DNA of 64,000 bases from Phenylobacterium sp. (GCF_022402485.1 NZ_JAKRSA010000018.1:124001-188000); one strand, 5' to 3'; counted from the stretch's first letter, positions 1 to 8,133 are shown. Made by a program: numbers and translations. The notes: generated by a model not told the origin, from the letters alone.

Positions 1-96
1 CGACTGGCCAATAACTAGGCCCCCTCAGGCTTGATCTTAACCGGGGCGGCGCGGGGCTGACCCGTCGCCGCCCCCTGGTCAAGGGGAGGAGGGCGC
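1..96. other. Prophage intergenic stretch with GC hairpin
   Basis: All three forward frames stop within the first 34 bases, so the tail of an upstream phage gene (plausibly capsid) may end here but cannot be identified. Bases 43-51 pair perfectly with 66-74 to give a 9-bp GC hairpin. No T-run follows, so it is a weak terminator candidate. A good ribosome binding site (GGGGAGGAGG) lies just before the ATG at 97. Confidence 0.4.
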
Positions 97-720
97 ATGG
101 CGCTTTCGACCTATGACGACCTGAAGGCCGCCGTGGCCGACTGGCTGGAGCGGAGCGATCTGGCCGGACGGGCAGGCGACTTTATCACCCTGGCCGAGGC
201 GCGGTTGAACCGGGAGCTGCGGCTGGCGGTGATGGAGGGGGAGGTGGGGCTGATCGCGGCCCCTGGCGCCCGCACTGTGGACCTGCCGGCCGACTGTCGC
301 GAGGCGCTCGGGCTGTGGCGGGAAGACGGGGGCGTTCGAACCCCGATGCGCTACCGGCCTGCGGGCCTGCTGGCGCGCCGCGAACAGGCGGGTCGACCCA
401 GCTATTGGAGCCTTGAGGGCACCGCGATCGGGCTCGACCGCCCCTGTGACGGGGAGATCAGCTTTGTCCTGCAGCAGGTGGGGCGGCTGGCCCTGAGCGC
501 CACATCGCCGACCAATGCGGTGCTGGCCGAGCACCCCGATCTCTACCTGTTCGCTGCCCTGGCTGAAGCCTGCCCCTACCTGCGGGACGGGGAGATGGCC
601 GGGCATTTCGGGGTCCGGTTTGAGATGGCCCTGGCCCAGGCGCGGGCCAGGGATGCCCGGCGGCACGGGATGGCCAGGCTGGTCACCGACCTGCCGGCTC
701 AGGGCGCGCTGACATGCTGA
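97..720 (+). CDS. Phage head-tail adaptor protein (SU10-adaptor-like)
   Basis: A 207-residue protein. Its N-terminus (TYDDLKAAVADWLERSDL) and the nearby FITLAEARLNREL helix match the pattern of podoviral adaptor proteins that join the portal to the tail tube. In that family this start is typical, with a mixed alpha/beta body following. It is the first gene of a tightly packed phage run in which neighbours overlap or nearly touch (next start at 714), consistent with a late structural operon. The ATG at 97 follows a strong Shine-Dalgarno sequence. Assignment to the adaptor family is from residue pattern only; connector is certain in broad sense, exact subfamily is not. Confidence 0.6.
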   Translation: MALSTYDDLKAAVADWLERSDLAGRAGDFITLAEARLNRELRLAVMEGEVGLIAAPGARTVDLPADCREALGLWREDGGVRTPMRYRPAGLLARREQAGRPSYWSLEGTAIGLDRPCDGEISFVLQQVGRLALSATSPTNAVLAEHPDLYLFAALAEACPYLRDGEMAGHFGVRFEMALAQARARDARRHGMARLVTDLPAQGALTC

Positions 721-953
721 GCCTGGTCCCCGATGTGCCGCCGGGCTTACGGCCTTTGCTGACCCATCTGTTGGAGGCGGTTCGCAGCCTGAAAGCGCCT
801 GGCGCACCAGGGCCGGTCTTCGCCTGCACGGTGGGCGAGCTGCCCCCCGCTGCGGCCTGGCCCCACGGCCTGGTGTTCCTGCGGGACCTCTCGGTCCTGG
901 CGGTCTCCGACGGAACCGTCTGGCTGCGACAAGACACAGGAGCGAGCCTCTGA
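714..953 (+). CDS. Small phage protein, unknown function
   Basis: A 79-residue protein with a leucine-rich amphipathic N-terminus (LLTHLLEAVRSLKAPG) and a C-terminal half with short predicted beta strands. I recognise no family. Its ATG overlaps the adaptor stop (ATGCTGA) and its own TGA overlaps the next ATG by one base, so it is probably translated by coupling inside the phage structural operon. The position between adaptor and tail genes suggests a minor structural or assembly protein, but that is inference. Confidence 0.55.
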   Translation: MLSLVPDVPPGLRPLLTHLLEAVRSLKAPGAPGPVFACTVGELPPAAAWPHGLVFLRDLSVLAVSDGTVWLRQDTGASL

Positions 954-1558
954 TGCCTTCGACCTATACCCCGTCCCTGCGCCTGGAAATGCAGGCCGCA
1001 GGGGAGAACCTGAACACCTGGGGGGCGCCGCGGCTGAACGCGGTGATCGACCGGCTGGACCAGGCCATCGCCGGGCGCAGCGCGATCGTACTGGCCGGCG
1101 ATCATGTGCTGACCAGCGCCAACCTGGCCGATGATGAGGCCCGCCGCGCCATGCTGGACTTTACCGGCGCAGGCCCAGCCACCGTCACTCTGCCGGCCGC
1201 CAGCAAGATCTATCTGGTGCGCAACAGTGCGAGCGGCCCTGTGACCCTGACCACAGGGGCCGGTGCCGTTGCGGTGGTGGACAGCCAGGACGTGACCCTG
1301 GTGGGGTGCGACGGCGGCGATGTCTTCCTGCTGGGGGTCGGCGGCCTGGGCCTCAAGGCCTATGTGGAGGCCGTGGCCTGGAGCTACAACTCAGGCGCTC
1401 TGCCGGGCCAGACCGGCAATGCCGGCAAGGTGGTCGCCACCGATGGCACCGACGCGGGCTGGCGTCTGGTCACCGCCCTTCCCGACTATATCGCAGACCA
1501 GGCCCAGCAGGCCGCCGCCGCCGACCGGCGCGCCGCGGCCCTGGCCTTTTTCGGCTGA
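953..1558 (+). CDS. Phage tail/structural protein, fibre-like
   Basis: A 201-residue protein. The N-terminus (TPSLRLEMQAAGENLNTWG) resembles openings seen in podoviral tail-fibre or tail-decoration proteins, and the middle is rich in short beta-strand segments (GAGPATVTLPAASKIYLVRN; VTLTTGAGAVAVV), as in phage receptor-binding or fibre modules. The C-terminus is an alanine-rich helix. It starts one base into the previous stop and is followed nine bases later by the next gene. Tail-associated structural role is inferred from context and composition; no catalytic motif is visible. Confidence 0.5.
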   Translation: MPSTYTPSLRLEMQAAGENLNTWGAPRLNAVIDRLDQAIAGRSAIVLAGDHVLTSANLADDEARRAMLDFTGAGPATVTLPAASKIYLVRNSASGPVTLTTGAGAVAVVDSQDVTLVGCDGGDVFLLGVGGLGLKAYVEAVAWSYNSGALPGQTGNAGKVVATDGTDAGWRLVTALPDYIADQAQQAAAADRRAAALAFFG

Positions 1559-1567
1559 GGAGCCCCT

Positions 1568-1996
1568 ATGAGCGCTATCGCCACCAATCAGTTCATCGCC
1601 GTGCAGCGGCCCATCGCCTATGCGGCGGTGGCCACAACGGCGGAGACCGCCTTCCACGCCCCGACCCAGGCCGTCGAGGTGGTGCCCCCCGCGGACAATG
1701 TGCAGGGGATGCGGATCACCAAGGCCTATGCCATCAGCCGGGCCGCGCCAGGGGCGGTGATCCACTGCCAGCTCTATGGGCGGGTGGGAACCACCCACAC
1801 GCTGATCGACTCTGCGACTCTGGCCAATACGTCGCCCTCGGCCACGGCGGCGAGCCCGCGGGCGGTGTTCGAGGCCAGCGAAGAGGACCCCCTGTTCCTG
1901 CCGCCAGGGGTGGGCCTGTCCTTCGCCATCGGTGGTTCAGTGGCCAATGGCGTTGTCTGCCGGGTGTCCGGCGGCGCCTATGATCCGTTGCCGTGA
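1568..1996 (+). CDS. Phage structural protein, unknown function
   Basis: A 142-residue protein with a beta-rich composition: AYAAVATTAETAFHAP near the N-terminus and LFLPPGVGLSFAIGG near the C-terminus. The small-residue and hydrophobic alternation suggests a compact beta-sandwich of the kind found in virion decoration or fibre-associated proteins. No named family is recognised. A Shine-Dalgarno-like GAGGAG precedes the ATG. Its stop overlaps the following start, keeping it in the phage structural operon. Confidence 0.5.
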   Translation: MSAIATNQFIAVQRPIAYAAVATTAETAFHAPTQAVEVVPPADNVQGMRITKAYAISRAAPGAVIHCQLYGRVGTTHTLIDSATLANTSPSATAASPRAVFEASEEDPLFLPPGVGLSFAIGGSVANGVVCRVSGGAYDPLP

Positions 1997-2703
1997 TGGG
2001 GGGGAGTGGTCCCCGGGGGGAGCAACCCCAGAGGCGGGGTTCGGCCCGCCCCGGACGCCTCCTGGCGATCCATGAGTTTCACGCCGGTTCCGGCGCCTTC
2101 GGCGTGCCGCAGAACTGCCACGCCCTGATCTATGTCTGGGGCGGCGGCGGGTCTGGGGGCGGCATGGGCGGTGGCGGCACAACGGCAGGGGGTGGGGGCG
2201 GCGGCGGGGCTGCGTTCGGAACCTTCCGGCTGCGCCGCAATGAGGTGATCAGCTACAGCATCGGCCCCGGCGGGGCTGGCGCGTCGGCCAATGGTCAGTC
2301 CGGGGGGACTACCACGGTGACTTTGCGAGGCACCCAGATGGGAGCCACCGGCGGCCAGGGCGGCCTCGCCGATGGCGCGCCCGGCGAAGGCGGCCTGGGC
2401 TTTGGCGGAGCCATCAACCGCAAGGGCGGGGCTGGCGGGGCTGGGGGCGCGGGCGCTGCCGGGACCGCCGGAGAGGCCGGCGCCCTCGGCGGCGCGCCAG
2501 AAGCCGGGCGGGGCGGCGGCGGCGGGGCAGCGGGCTTCACCGAAGTCTCGGCCGCGATCCTGACCGCTGGTGCGGGGTCTAGTGCCACCGCGCCTGGCAA
2601 CAGTGCGGTGGGATTTTCGCCAGGCGGCGGCTCTGGTGGAGCCGAAGTGTTTTCAGGTGTCGGCGGCAATGGCCGAGCGGTTTTTGTTCTCCTGGCTAGC
2701 TAG
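1996..2703 (+). CDS. Glycine-rich phage tail-tip protein
   Basis: A 235-residue protein (a GTG at 1993 is an alternative start). After a short head, the segment HEFHAGSGAFGVPQNCHALI leads into VWGGGGSGGGMGGGG, the signature of glycine-rich tail-fibre tips in which a beta strand opens a polyglycine sandwich. The rest is dominated by Gly-Gly-Ala runs and ends in a hydrophobic strand (GNGRAVFVLLAS). In known phages such domains sit at the distal tip and contact the host surface; that role here is inferred. High GC and simple codon repeats make this region prone to slippage and recombination. The stop is followed by about 150 noncoding bases. Confidence 0.6.
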   Translation: MGGSGPRGEQPQRRGSARPGRLLAIHEFHAGSGAFGVPQNCHALIYVWGGGGSGGGMGGGGTTAGGGGGGGAAFGTFRLRRNEVISYSIGPGGAGASANGQSGGTTTVTLRGTQMGATGGQGGLADGAPGEGGLGFGGAINRKGGAGGAGGAGAAGTAGEAGALGGAPEAGRGGGGGAAGFTEVSAAILTAGAGSSATAPGNSAVGFSPGGGSGGAEVFSGVGGNGRAVFVLLAS

Positions 2704-2856
2704 TCGACGTTGTCGCTCCGGAGAGCCCCCTCACGGTTCAATGCAATTGGCGCTGCTCACGAGGCTTCTCGGTGAAGACGAGGGATACCTCTCCGTGGGG
2801 TGTGGGAACGAAATAGCGCTTGGCGTCCATGGCACAATTTAAACGGGGCAAGGGTG

Positions 2857-4635
2857 ATGAGGATTCCCCTGGATATACTACCTGGACTTGTTGGGGACGA
2901 GACCTCGTTTTCAGCCGCCGGGCGTTGGGCGGATGGGTCCAATGTGCGGTTCTGGCGGGGGCAGCCGCAGGTCATTGGCGGCTGGGAGTCGCTGAGCCCT
3001 GAGGCCGTGACCGGGGTGTGCCGCAAGGTGTTTGCCTGGACGGACAAGGCCGCGACCCTGAACGTGGCCTTCGGGACCCATAACGCCTTGCAGGTCTGGG
3101 TCGGTGGGAGCCTTTCGGACATCACGCCGGTCCTGGCCAGGCCAGGGCGGACTCTCGGGGCCTCAGCCCTGTCGGTCAGTGCCGGGTCGCCAGTGGTGAC
3201 AGTGTCCATGGCCGGGCACGGCCTGGAGACAGGGGCGCGGGTGGCGGTCAGCGGGGCGGAGGCCCTGGGGGGCATTGCACCCAATCTGGCCGATGTTGCG
3301 ATCGCCGTGATCGATGCTGACCAGTTCAGCTTTGTCTTCACAGAGCCGGCCACGTCTGCCGCCGTCGGGGGTGGGGCCGGGGTGGTGATCGCTCCACTGG
3401 CGGCCCTGGCACCGGGGGCGGTGGATGGAAGCGGCGGGCAGGGCTATGGCACCGGCAGCTATTCCACTGGACACTATTCTGCGCCCTCGGCGGCGGACTT
3501 CTTCCCGCGGACCTGGAGCCTTGCGGCCTTCGGGGAGAGGCTGGTGGCCAACCCGCGGGGCGGGACAATCCATATATGGGCGAACGCGGCGGAGACCGTC
3601 GCCGCCCCCCTTCGGGATGCGCCAGCCCGGGTGAGCGTGTGCCTGGTGTCGCACACCGATCAGATCTTTGCCCTGGGCTGTGACGAGGAGGTTTCCGGTG
3701 ACTTCAATCCGCTTTGCATCCGGCACAGCGGTGTCCGTGATCCCAACAGCTGGATCACAGCCCCAGAGACCACGGCGCGGGAATATGTGCTGGCCGGCGG
3801 CGGGCGGATCGTGGGGGCCTGTGCGGCGGGTCAGTTCCTGCTGGTGTGGACCTCAGATCGGCTGTTCGTCGGGAGCTTTGTGGGGGCGCTGAACCAGCCC
3901 TGGCGCTTTGATCCGGTGGGGGAGCATTGCGGGCTGATCGGTCCCAACGCCTTTGCGTTGGCGGGGTCGCGGGCCTTGTGGCTGGCGCCGGACCTGCAGT
4001 TTCGCAGTTACAGCCTGGGTGGGGCGGTGGAGATCGTCCCCTGTCCGATCCGGGATGAGATGGCCCGGAACCTGGCCGGTGCCCAGGGTGACAAGATTAC
4101 GGCAGCGACCATAGGCCTCTACAATGAGGTCCGCTTTGACTATCCCGACGCCCGGGATGGGGATGAAAACAGTCGATACCTGACCGTCGGGCTGGAGGAC
4201 GGGGCCTGGTCCCGGGGGATCATGGCCCGGAGCGCCTTTGTGGACGCCGGACCTCAGGGAGACCCGATCGGGGTGACGCCGGAGGGGCGGGCCTATTGGC
4301 ACGAACGGGGACAGTCGGCCGATGGGAGCGGGTTTTCCTGGTTCATCGAGAGCGGCGATCAGCTGCTGGACCCTGATCAGACCCTGATGGTTCGCGGGCT
4401 TTGGCCGGATATGGCACTGCAGGCTGGCGCTGCGGCGCTGCGCCTGAATACGCGCCTGAAGCCGCAGGGGCCAAGCCGGAGTCATGGACCCTTCGGCCTG
4501 GCACCAGGCGCCAGCCGCGTCGATCTGCGCGCCACGGGGCGCTTCTTCAAGGTGCGGTTCAGCGGCCAGGGGTCGCCGACCGGCGGGCGGATCGGCCGGC
4601 CGGTGTTCGACGTGGTGGCGGCCGGAACCCGGTGA
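2857..4635 (+). CDS. Large phage tail protein
   Basis: A 592-residue protein with the start set at the ATG at 2857, preceded by a purine-rich GGGCAAGGG. Upstream in-frame codons back to 2800 give an unconvincing extension. The N-terminus (LPGLVGDETSFSAAGRWADG, then NVRFWRGQPQVIGGWE) is characteristic of a large tail protein found in many podoviruses and prophages of alphaproteobacteria, usually annotated only as hypothetical. The body contains repeated beta-propeller-like strands (FALAGSRALWLAPDLQFRSY). It probably forms part of the tail tube or nozzle. The role is inferred from family pattern and position. Confidence 0.55.
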   Translation: MRIPLDILPGLVGDETSFSAAGRWADGSNVRFWRGQPQVIGGWESLSPEAVTGVCRKVFAWTDKAATLNVAFGTHNALQVWVGGSLSDITPVLARPGRTLGASALSVSAGSPVVTVSMAGHGLETGARVAVSGAEALGGIAPNLADVAIAVIDADQFSFVFTEPATSAAVGGGAGVVIAPLAALAPGAVDGSGGQGYGTGSYSTGHYSAPSAADFFPRTWSLAAFGERLVANPRGGTIHIWANAAETVAAPLRDAPARVSVCLVSHTDQIFALGCDEEVSGDFNPLCIRHSGVRDPNSWITAPETTAREYVLAGGGRIVGACAAGQFLLVWTSDRLFVGSFVGALNQPWRFDPVGEHCGLIGPNAFALAGSRALWLAPDLQFRSYSLGGAVEIVPCPIRDEMARNLAGAQGDKITAATIGLYNEVRFDYPDARDGDENSRYLTVGLEDGAWSRGIMARSAFVDAGPQGDPIGVTPEGRAYWHERGQSADGSGFSWFIESGDQLLDPDQTLMVRGLWPDMALQAGAAALRLNTRLKPQGPSRSHGPFGLAPGASRVDLRATGRFFKVRFSGQGSPTGGRIGRPVFDVVAAGTR

Positions 4636-4988
4636 GGGCGGCAGTCTGGGCGGCCTGCCGGGCTTGGCTTCTGCCAGCCCTGCGGCCGCAGGACGGTGAT
4701 GAGGCCGCGCTACGCGCCGACCTGATCGCAGGCCGCGCGCAGCTGTGGGCCGGTGAGGCCGGGGCGGTGGTCACGCAATGCATTGAGAATGCCGAGGGCC
4801 GGAGCCTGCACATCTGGCTGGCTGGTGGGCAGCTGGAGACGATCCTGGCCCTGCGCCCGGGGGTCGAGGCCTGGGCTCGAGGCCTGGGCTGCACGGCGAT
4901 CACCATCGAGGGGCGGCCGGGCTGGACGCGGGTACTGCGGGCGCACGGCTACCAACGACATGGCGAGATTTTGAGAAGGAGCCTGTGA
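4632..4988 (+). CDS. Small phage protein, possible GNAT-like fold
   Basis: A 118-residue protein beginning at GTG 4632, which overlaps the previous stop as GTGA; a longer open frame from 4401 overlaps the tail gene and is not believable. The C-terminal half (ARGLGCTAITIEGRPGWTRV, then HGYQRHGEILRR) resembles the end of GNAT acetyltransferase folds (strand, R-x-G-W, and the G-Y near the end). Similar small proteins recur between tail genes of podoviral prophages. Enzymatic activity is unproven: the pyrophosphate-binding loop of true GNAT enzymes is not evident. Confidence 0.5.
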   Translation: MRAAVWAACRAWLLPALRPQDGDEAALRADLIAGRAQLWAGEAGAVVTQCIENAEGRSLHIWLAGGQLETILALRPGVEAWARGLGCTAITIEGRPGWTRVLRAHGYQRHGEILRRSL

Positions 4989-5917
4989 TGGGCAAGAAGA
5001 AGACCACCACCTCGTCCAGCACCACTGAGCGGGCGACCGTGACGCCGAGCAATCCCCAGTGGGTGAGCGATCAGGTGCAGGGATTGGGCGACCGGCTGGG
5101 TGAGCTGGGGCGGTTCGATCCCTACAGCCTGGTCTCGCCCCTGTCGGCGGCGGAGCAGCAGGCAGCGCAAGGGGCGGCAGGGCTTGGGCGCTACGGGTTT
5201 GCCTATGACGAGGCCGCCGACTGGAGCCGGGGTGTGGCCGCGGAGGCGGCACCCGTGGTCCAGGCCGCGAGCCTGCTGGACGGGATCGCGGCCTATCAGA
5301 ATCCCTATCGGCGCCAGGTAGTGGACGCGGCCATGGCGGACTTTGACGCCGAGGCCGGCCGGACCCGGGCGAGCCAGAGCCTGGCCTTGGCCGGGCAGGG
5401 GGCATTTGGCGGCTCCGGCGGCGCCCTGACCCGGTCCTTCACCGAAGGTGAGCTGGCCCGGGCCCGTAACACCCAGATCTCTGGCCTGCTGGCGGGGATG
5501 TTCAACACCAGCGCAGGTCTGGCCAATCAGGACGCTGATCGACGCCAGCAGGCCGCGTCCCAGACCGCCCAGCTGGCGTCCCAGGCCGCCGCCCTGCGCC
5601 TGCAGGCGGCCAATGCTCTGGGGTCGCTGGCCCAGGCGCGGTCGGCCAGCGACCGGGAGGATGTGGCGGCCCAGGCCGCGATCGGTGCCCAGGTGCGCGG
5701 GGTGGATCAGGCCCACCGTATGGCCCCCTATACGGCCCTGACCCACCAGGCCGATATCCTGTCCAAGCTGCCCCTGGAACTGTTCAGAGGCACGACCACG
5801 GAGGGCAACTCCAGCACCCAGGGGGCGACGACCCAGACCCCGAGTTTCCTGGATGCCCTCACCCAGGCCTCCGGCCTGGCGTCGGTGGGACAGGGGCTCT
5901 GGAAGCAGAGATCATGA
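4988..5917 (+). CDS. Putative internal virion / DNA-ejection protein
   Basis: A 309-residue protein with a basic N-terminus (GKKKTTTSSSTTERATVTPS), then long alanine/glutamine-rich helices (LANQDADRRQQAASQTAQLA) that look coiled-coil-forming. A central glycine-rich turn (GQGAFGGSGGALTRSF) and a threonine/serine-rich C-terminal segment complete it. Long helical Ala/Gln proteins in this position, after the tail and before lysis genes, are typical of ejection or internal virion proteins in podoviruses. The start ATG overlaps the previous TGA. Function is inferred from composition and order. Confidence 0.5.
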   Translation: MGKKKTTTSSSTTERATVTPSNPQWVSDQVQGLGDRLGELGRFDPYSLVSPLSAAEQQAAQGAAGLGRYGFAYDEAADWSRGVAAEAAPVVQAASLLDGIAAYQNPYRRQVVDAAMADFDAEAGRTRASQSLALAGQGAFGGSGGALTRSFTEGELARARNTQISGLLAGMFNTSAGLANQDADRRQQAASQTAQLASQAAALRLQAANALGSLAQARSASDREDVAAQAAIGAQVRGVDQAHRMAPYTALTHQADILSKLPLELFRGTTTEGNSSTQGATTQTPSFLDALTQASGLASVGQGLWKQRS

Positions 5918-6282
5918 GCCCGGCCGACAGCGCCTTGACCGGGGCGCAGGGGAGGGCTGAGGCCCAGGTTCTGGCCCTGCGGCAGATCGGGGAAAATGTG
6001 GCGGCCCAGACTGCCCGGCTGGAGGGCCTGGCGGCGAAGATGGATGATGTCCGCGAGCGGCTGGCAAGGCTGGAGGCCCTGGAGGCCGGCAAGCTTGTGG
6101 AGGGTCTGCGGGGGGAGCTGAAGGGCGCGCTTGGGCGGATTGATCACCTGGAGAGCCAGCGGGACCGGGTGGCCGGCGCCGCCGATTTCTGGACCTGGCT
6201 GGCGCGCAGCATGCCTTGGCTGGCCACGGGTCTTTTGGCCTTCCTGGCCGGCCTCGGCCTCAAGCCTGCCCATCCCCCATGA
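5914..6282 (+). CDS. Phage coiled-coil membrane protein, lysis-associated
   Basis: A 122-residue protein. Residues about 15-85 form a heptad-like coiled coil (LEGLAAKMDDVRERLARLEA), and a single C-terminal membrane segment follows (WLATGLLAFLAGLGL). The start overlaps the previous stop (ATGA) and its own stop overlaps the next start. A coiled coil with a terminal membrane anchor next to a holin-like gene suggests a holin accessory or antiholin. An alternative is a virion protein. No catalytic feature is present. Confidence 0.5.
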   Translation: MSPADSALTGAQGRAEAQVLALRQIGENVAAQTARLEGLAAKMDDVRERLARLEALEAGKLVEGLRGELKGALGRIDHLESQRDRVAGAADFWTWLARSMPWLATGLLAFLAGLGLKPAHPP

Positions 6283-6527
6283 GTGAGCTTCGGCCCCCTG
6301 TGGAGGCCCGCTGGCTCTACAGACGTATTTTCACCTATGGCGCCTGCGGGGCCAATTCGATCGCCGTGGCGGCGATCATCCTACGGCTGGATGATCCAGG
6401 CGCCCTGAAGTGGCTGGGGCTGGCCCTGATTGGGGCCAATGTGGTCCTGGGCACGCTCTACATGGCTGGGGCGACTGTCACCGACTGGGCCAAGCTGGTG
6501 GGCGCGGCGCGGCGCGAGATGCCCTGA
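6279..6527 (+). CDS. Putative holin
   Basis: An 82-residue protein from the ATG at 6279, overlapping the previous TGA. It has two hydrophobic segments: about residues 21-38 (ACGANSIAVAAIILRL) and 43-65 (LKWLGLALIGANVVLGTLYM). The ends are charged (VGAARREMP). Size, two membrane passes and location immediately before an endolysin gene fit a class II holin, which would permeabilise the inner membrane at lysis. Sequence identity to a named holin family is not claimed. Confidence 0.55.
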   Translation: MSELRPPVEARWLYRRIFTYGACGANSIAVAAIILRLDDPGALKWLGLALIGANVVLGTLYMAGATVTDWAKLVGAARREMP

Positions 6528-6569
6528 ACCCCTGGCCGCATTCATGCTTTCAGACTTTGGAGGTCGGCC

Positions 6570-7004
6570 ATGACCACATGGCTTTCGCCACACTTCTCCC
6601 TGGAGGAAATGACCGCCACACAGCAGCGAGGCCTGGACAATCGCCCGCCCGCCTCTGTGCTCAAGCGGCTGAAAGCCACCGTGCTGGTGCTTGAGGATGT
6701 GCGCACTCTGCTGGGGAACGCGCCCATGGTGATCACCAGCGGCTATCGCTCACCAGCGGTGAATCGGGCGGTCGGAGGGTCGCCGACCAGCGCACACATG
6801 CGCGGTGAGGCCGCCGACTTCATTTGCCCGCGCTTTGGCTCGCCCCTGGCGGTTTGCCGGGCCATCGCCGCCTCGGATCTGAGATTTGACCAGCTAATCG
6901 AGGAGGCGGGGGCATGGGTTCATCTGGGCCTTGGGGGGCGCTGGCGGCGGGAGGTGCTCAGCTGGCGACCCGGAGCCGGGTATCAGCGGGGACTGCGGAC
7001 ATGA
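6570..7004 (+). CDS. Endolysin, M15A D-Ala-D-Ala peptidase family
   Basis: A 144-residue protein that should cut peptide cross-links of peptidoglycan at lysis. The M15A zinc signature is intact: ITSGYRSPAVNRAVGG, then SAHMRGEAADF with metal ligands His76 and Asp83, and His118 in the AWVHLG motif. There is no signal peptide or signal anchor, so it would need the holin to reach the wall. The ATG follows GGAGGTCGG. Neighbouring holin-like and spanin-like genes complete a Gram-negative lysis cassette. The family assignment is strong; specificity for DD or LD bonds is not visible. Confidence 0.85.
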   Translation: MTTWLSPHFSLEEMTATQQRGLDNRPPASVLKRLKATVLVLEDVRTLLGNAPMVITSGYRSPAVNRAVGGSPTSAHMRGEAADFICPRFGSPLAVCRAIAASDLRFDQLIEEAGAWVHLGLGGRWRREVLSWRPGAGYQRGLRT

Positions 7005-7378
7005 CCATGCGGGTGATCGTGACGGCGGTGGCGGCCGGGGCGCTCGCCGCCTCAGCCCTGTCGCTCTATGTGGCGGGACGACGGGATGGCTCACGGACTC
7101 ATCAGATGGAAATTGCCGATCTCACCCGGGCCAAGGACGCCGCCCAGCTTGCCGTGGCGGGTGAACGGGCGGCCGGAGCGCGCCTTTCCGCAGCCCTGAC
7201 CCAGCGTCATCAAGCTCAGGTGGCGGTGGCCGCATTTATCCCACAGGCCCTGAATTCGGAGGATGGCCATGAACGTCTGGCCCCTGATCGCCTCGCTCGG
7301 CTGCGCCATGCTGATGACCAGCTGTGCCAAGCCGCCCCCGAGCTGGACGGCTGCGCCGCAGCTGAGCCTGCCGGCTGA
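7001..7378 (+). CDS. Putative i-spanin (Rz-like)
   Basis: A 125-residue protein starting at ATG 7001, overlapping the endolysin stop as ATGA. One N-terminal membrane segment (VIVTAVAAGALAASALSLYV) is followed by a charged helical periplasmic region (HQMEIADLTRAKDAAQLAVA). This is the architecture of inner-membrane spanin subunits, which link to an outer-membrane lipoprotein and fuse the membranes at lysis. The 3' 116 bases also encode the start of the putative o-spanin in another frame. Spanins diverge quickly, so the call rests on topology and order. Confidence 0.65.
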   Translation: MTMRVIVTAVAAGALAASALSLYVAGRRDGSRTHQMEIADLTRAKDAAQLAVAGERAAGARLSAALTQRHQAQVAVAAFIPQALNSEDGHERLAPDRLARLRHADDQLCQAAPELDGCAAAEPAG

Positions 7379-7553
7379 GGCGAGGGCACCGTGCGCCCTC
7401 TACGTCCTGCCTGACCGCGCGACCCTGGCGGACCTGGAGATCGGCTACGTCACCCGGGGCGCACAGATCGTGGCCTGTGACGCGGCCAGGCGGCTGGCGG
7501 TTGAGACCTATGAGGCGCAGGGGGCCCTGATCGCCGGGGCACCGACCCGCTGA
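7263..7553 (+). CDS. Putative o-spanin lipoprotein (Rz1-like)
   Basis: A 96-residue protein whose start lies inside the Rz-like gene in a different frame. A short hydrophobic leader (MNVWPLIASLGCAMLMTSC) ends in a lipobox-like LMTSC, predicting a lipid-anchored Cys about residue 21. Proline-rich sequence (AKPPPSWTAAPQ) follows, as in Rz1 proteins. The start could be ATG 7263 or ATG 7269. At 96 residues it is longer than lambda Rz1. Overlap with the i-spanin gene is a classic spanin arrangement. The lipobox is imperfect, with Met at -3. Confidence 0.6.
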   Translation: MAMNVWPLIASLGCAMLMTSCAKPPPSWTAAPQLSLPAEARAPCALYVLPDRATLADLEIGYVTRGAQIVACDAARRLAVETYEAQGALIAGAPTR

Positions 7554-7564
7554 CCCGACCGGGT

Positions 7565-7780
7565 CTAGTGGACGACCCCGCCCACCGGACCGAGGGAATC
7601 GTAGGCCTCGATACAGGCGATGATGTCGTCCCAGGCGGCCAGGCCATCCACATCCCCCATGGCCGCAAATTCCGCCGCCCGCAGCATGGCAATGACCTGG
7701 GCATCAGGGCCGTACTGGCGGATGAGGGCCAGGGCCGCATTGCGGGTGTCGATGGGGAAGTTCTCTGGATTGTCGATCAT
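7565..7780 (-). CDS. Small conserved-looking hypothetical protein
   Basis: A 71-residue protein with an amphipathic helical pattern (NAALALIRQYGPDAQVIAML, then AAEFAAMGDVDGLAAWDDII). The layout, a helix followed by G-D-x-x-G-x-x-x-W, resembles small DUF6961-type proteins common in alphaproteobacteria. It runs opposite to the phage genes and sits between the lysis cassette and tRNA-Thr. It may be a bacterial gene at the prophage edge or a phage moron. No function is proposed. Confidence 0.6.
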   Translation of the reverse strand: MIDNPENFPIDTRNAALALIRQYGPDAQVIAMLRAAEFAAMGDVDGLAAWDDIIACIEAYDSLGPVGGVVH

Positions 7781-7921
7781 GTGGCGCTGCCCCTCCCCAT
7801 GGGGCGACCACCGGATCAGGGATCGCCTCTGGGCCGCAAGGTGGGGACGGGCCGCCCGGCATGTAAGGGGCGCCTCCGTTCAGGGTGGCCAGTCAGAGGA
7901 AATACGGGGCCCAAAATGAGG

Positions 7922-7954
7922 TCGGCCCCAAACCCGGTGAGGGCTTGGGGCCGA
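7922..7954 (-). terminator. Hairpin just after tRNA-Thr(GGT)
   Basis: Ten bases at 7922-7931 (TCGGCCCCAA) pair perfectly with 7945-7954 (TTGGGGCCGA) across a 13-base loop. The hairpin abuts the 3' CCA of the tRNA on the minus strand, and a short TTTT follows a few bases later. This fits an intrinsic terminator of the tRNA. The same hairpin would also stop phage transcripts coming from the left. Confidence 0.6.
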
Positions 7955-8029
<75 letters not shown>

Positions 8030-8133
8030 GAAAGGCGAGGCGGGGGCTATAGCCAACCATGCGCCGTCCGTGAAGCCCCAAATCCGAATTTCTCCGACTT
8101 GACCCCGGCAGGATCCAGCCGCAACCAGGGGGC

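Noticed and set aside
4401..4631. N-terminal extension of the small GNAT-like phage gene
   Set aside because: It overlaps the tail gene by over 200 bases; GTG at 4632 gives the standard four-base overlap.
1..7553. Gene transfer agent cluster
   Set aside because: Known alphaproteobacterial GTAs are siphovirus-like; here the gene order and adaptor look podoviral, and a spanin/holin cassette and tRNA junction fit a prophage.
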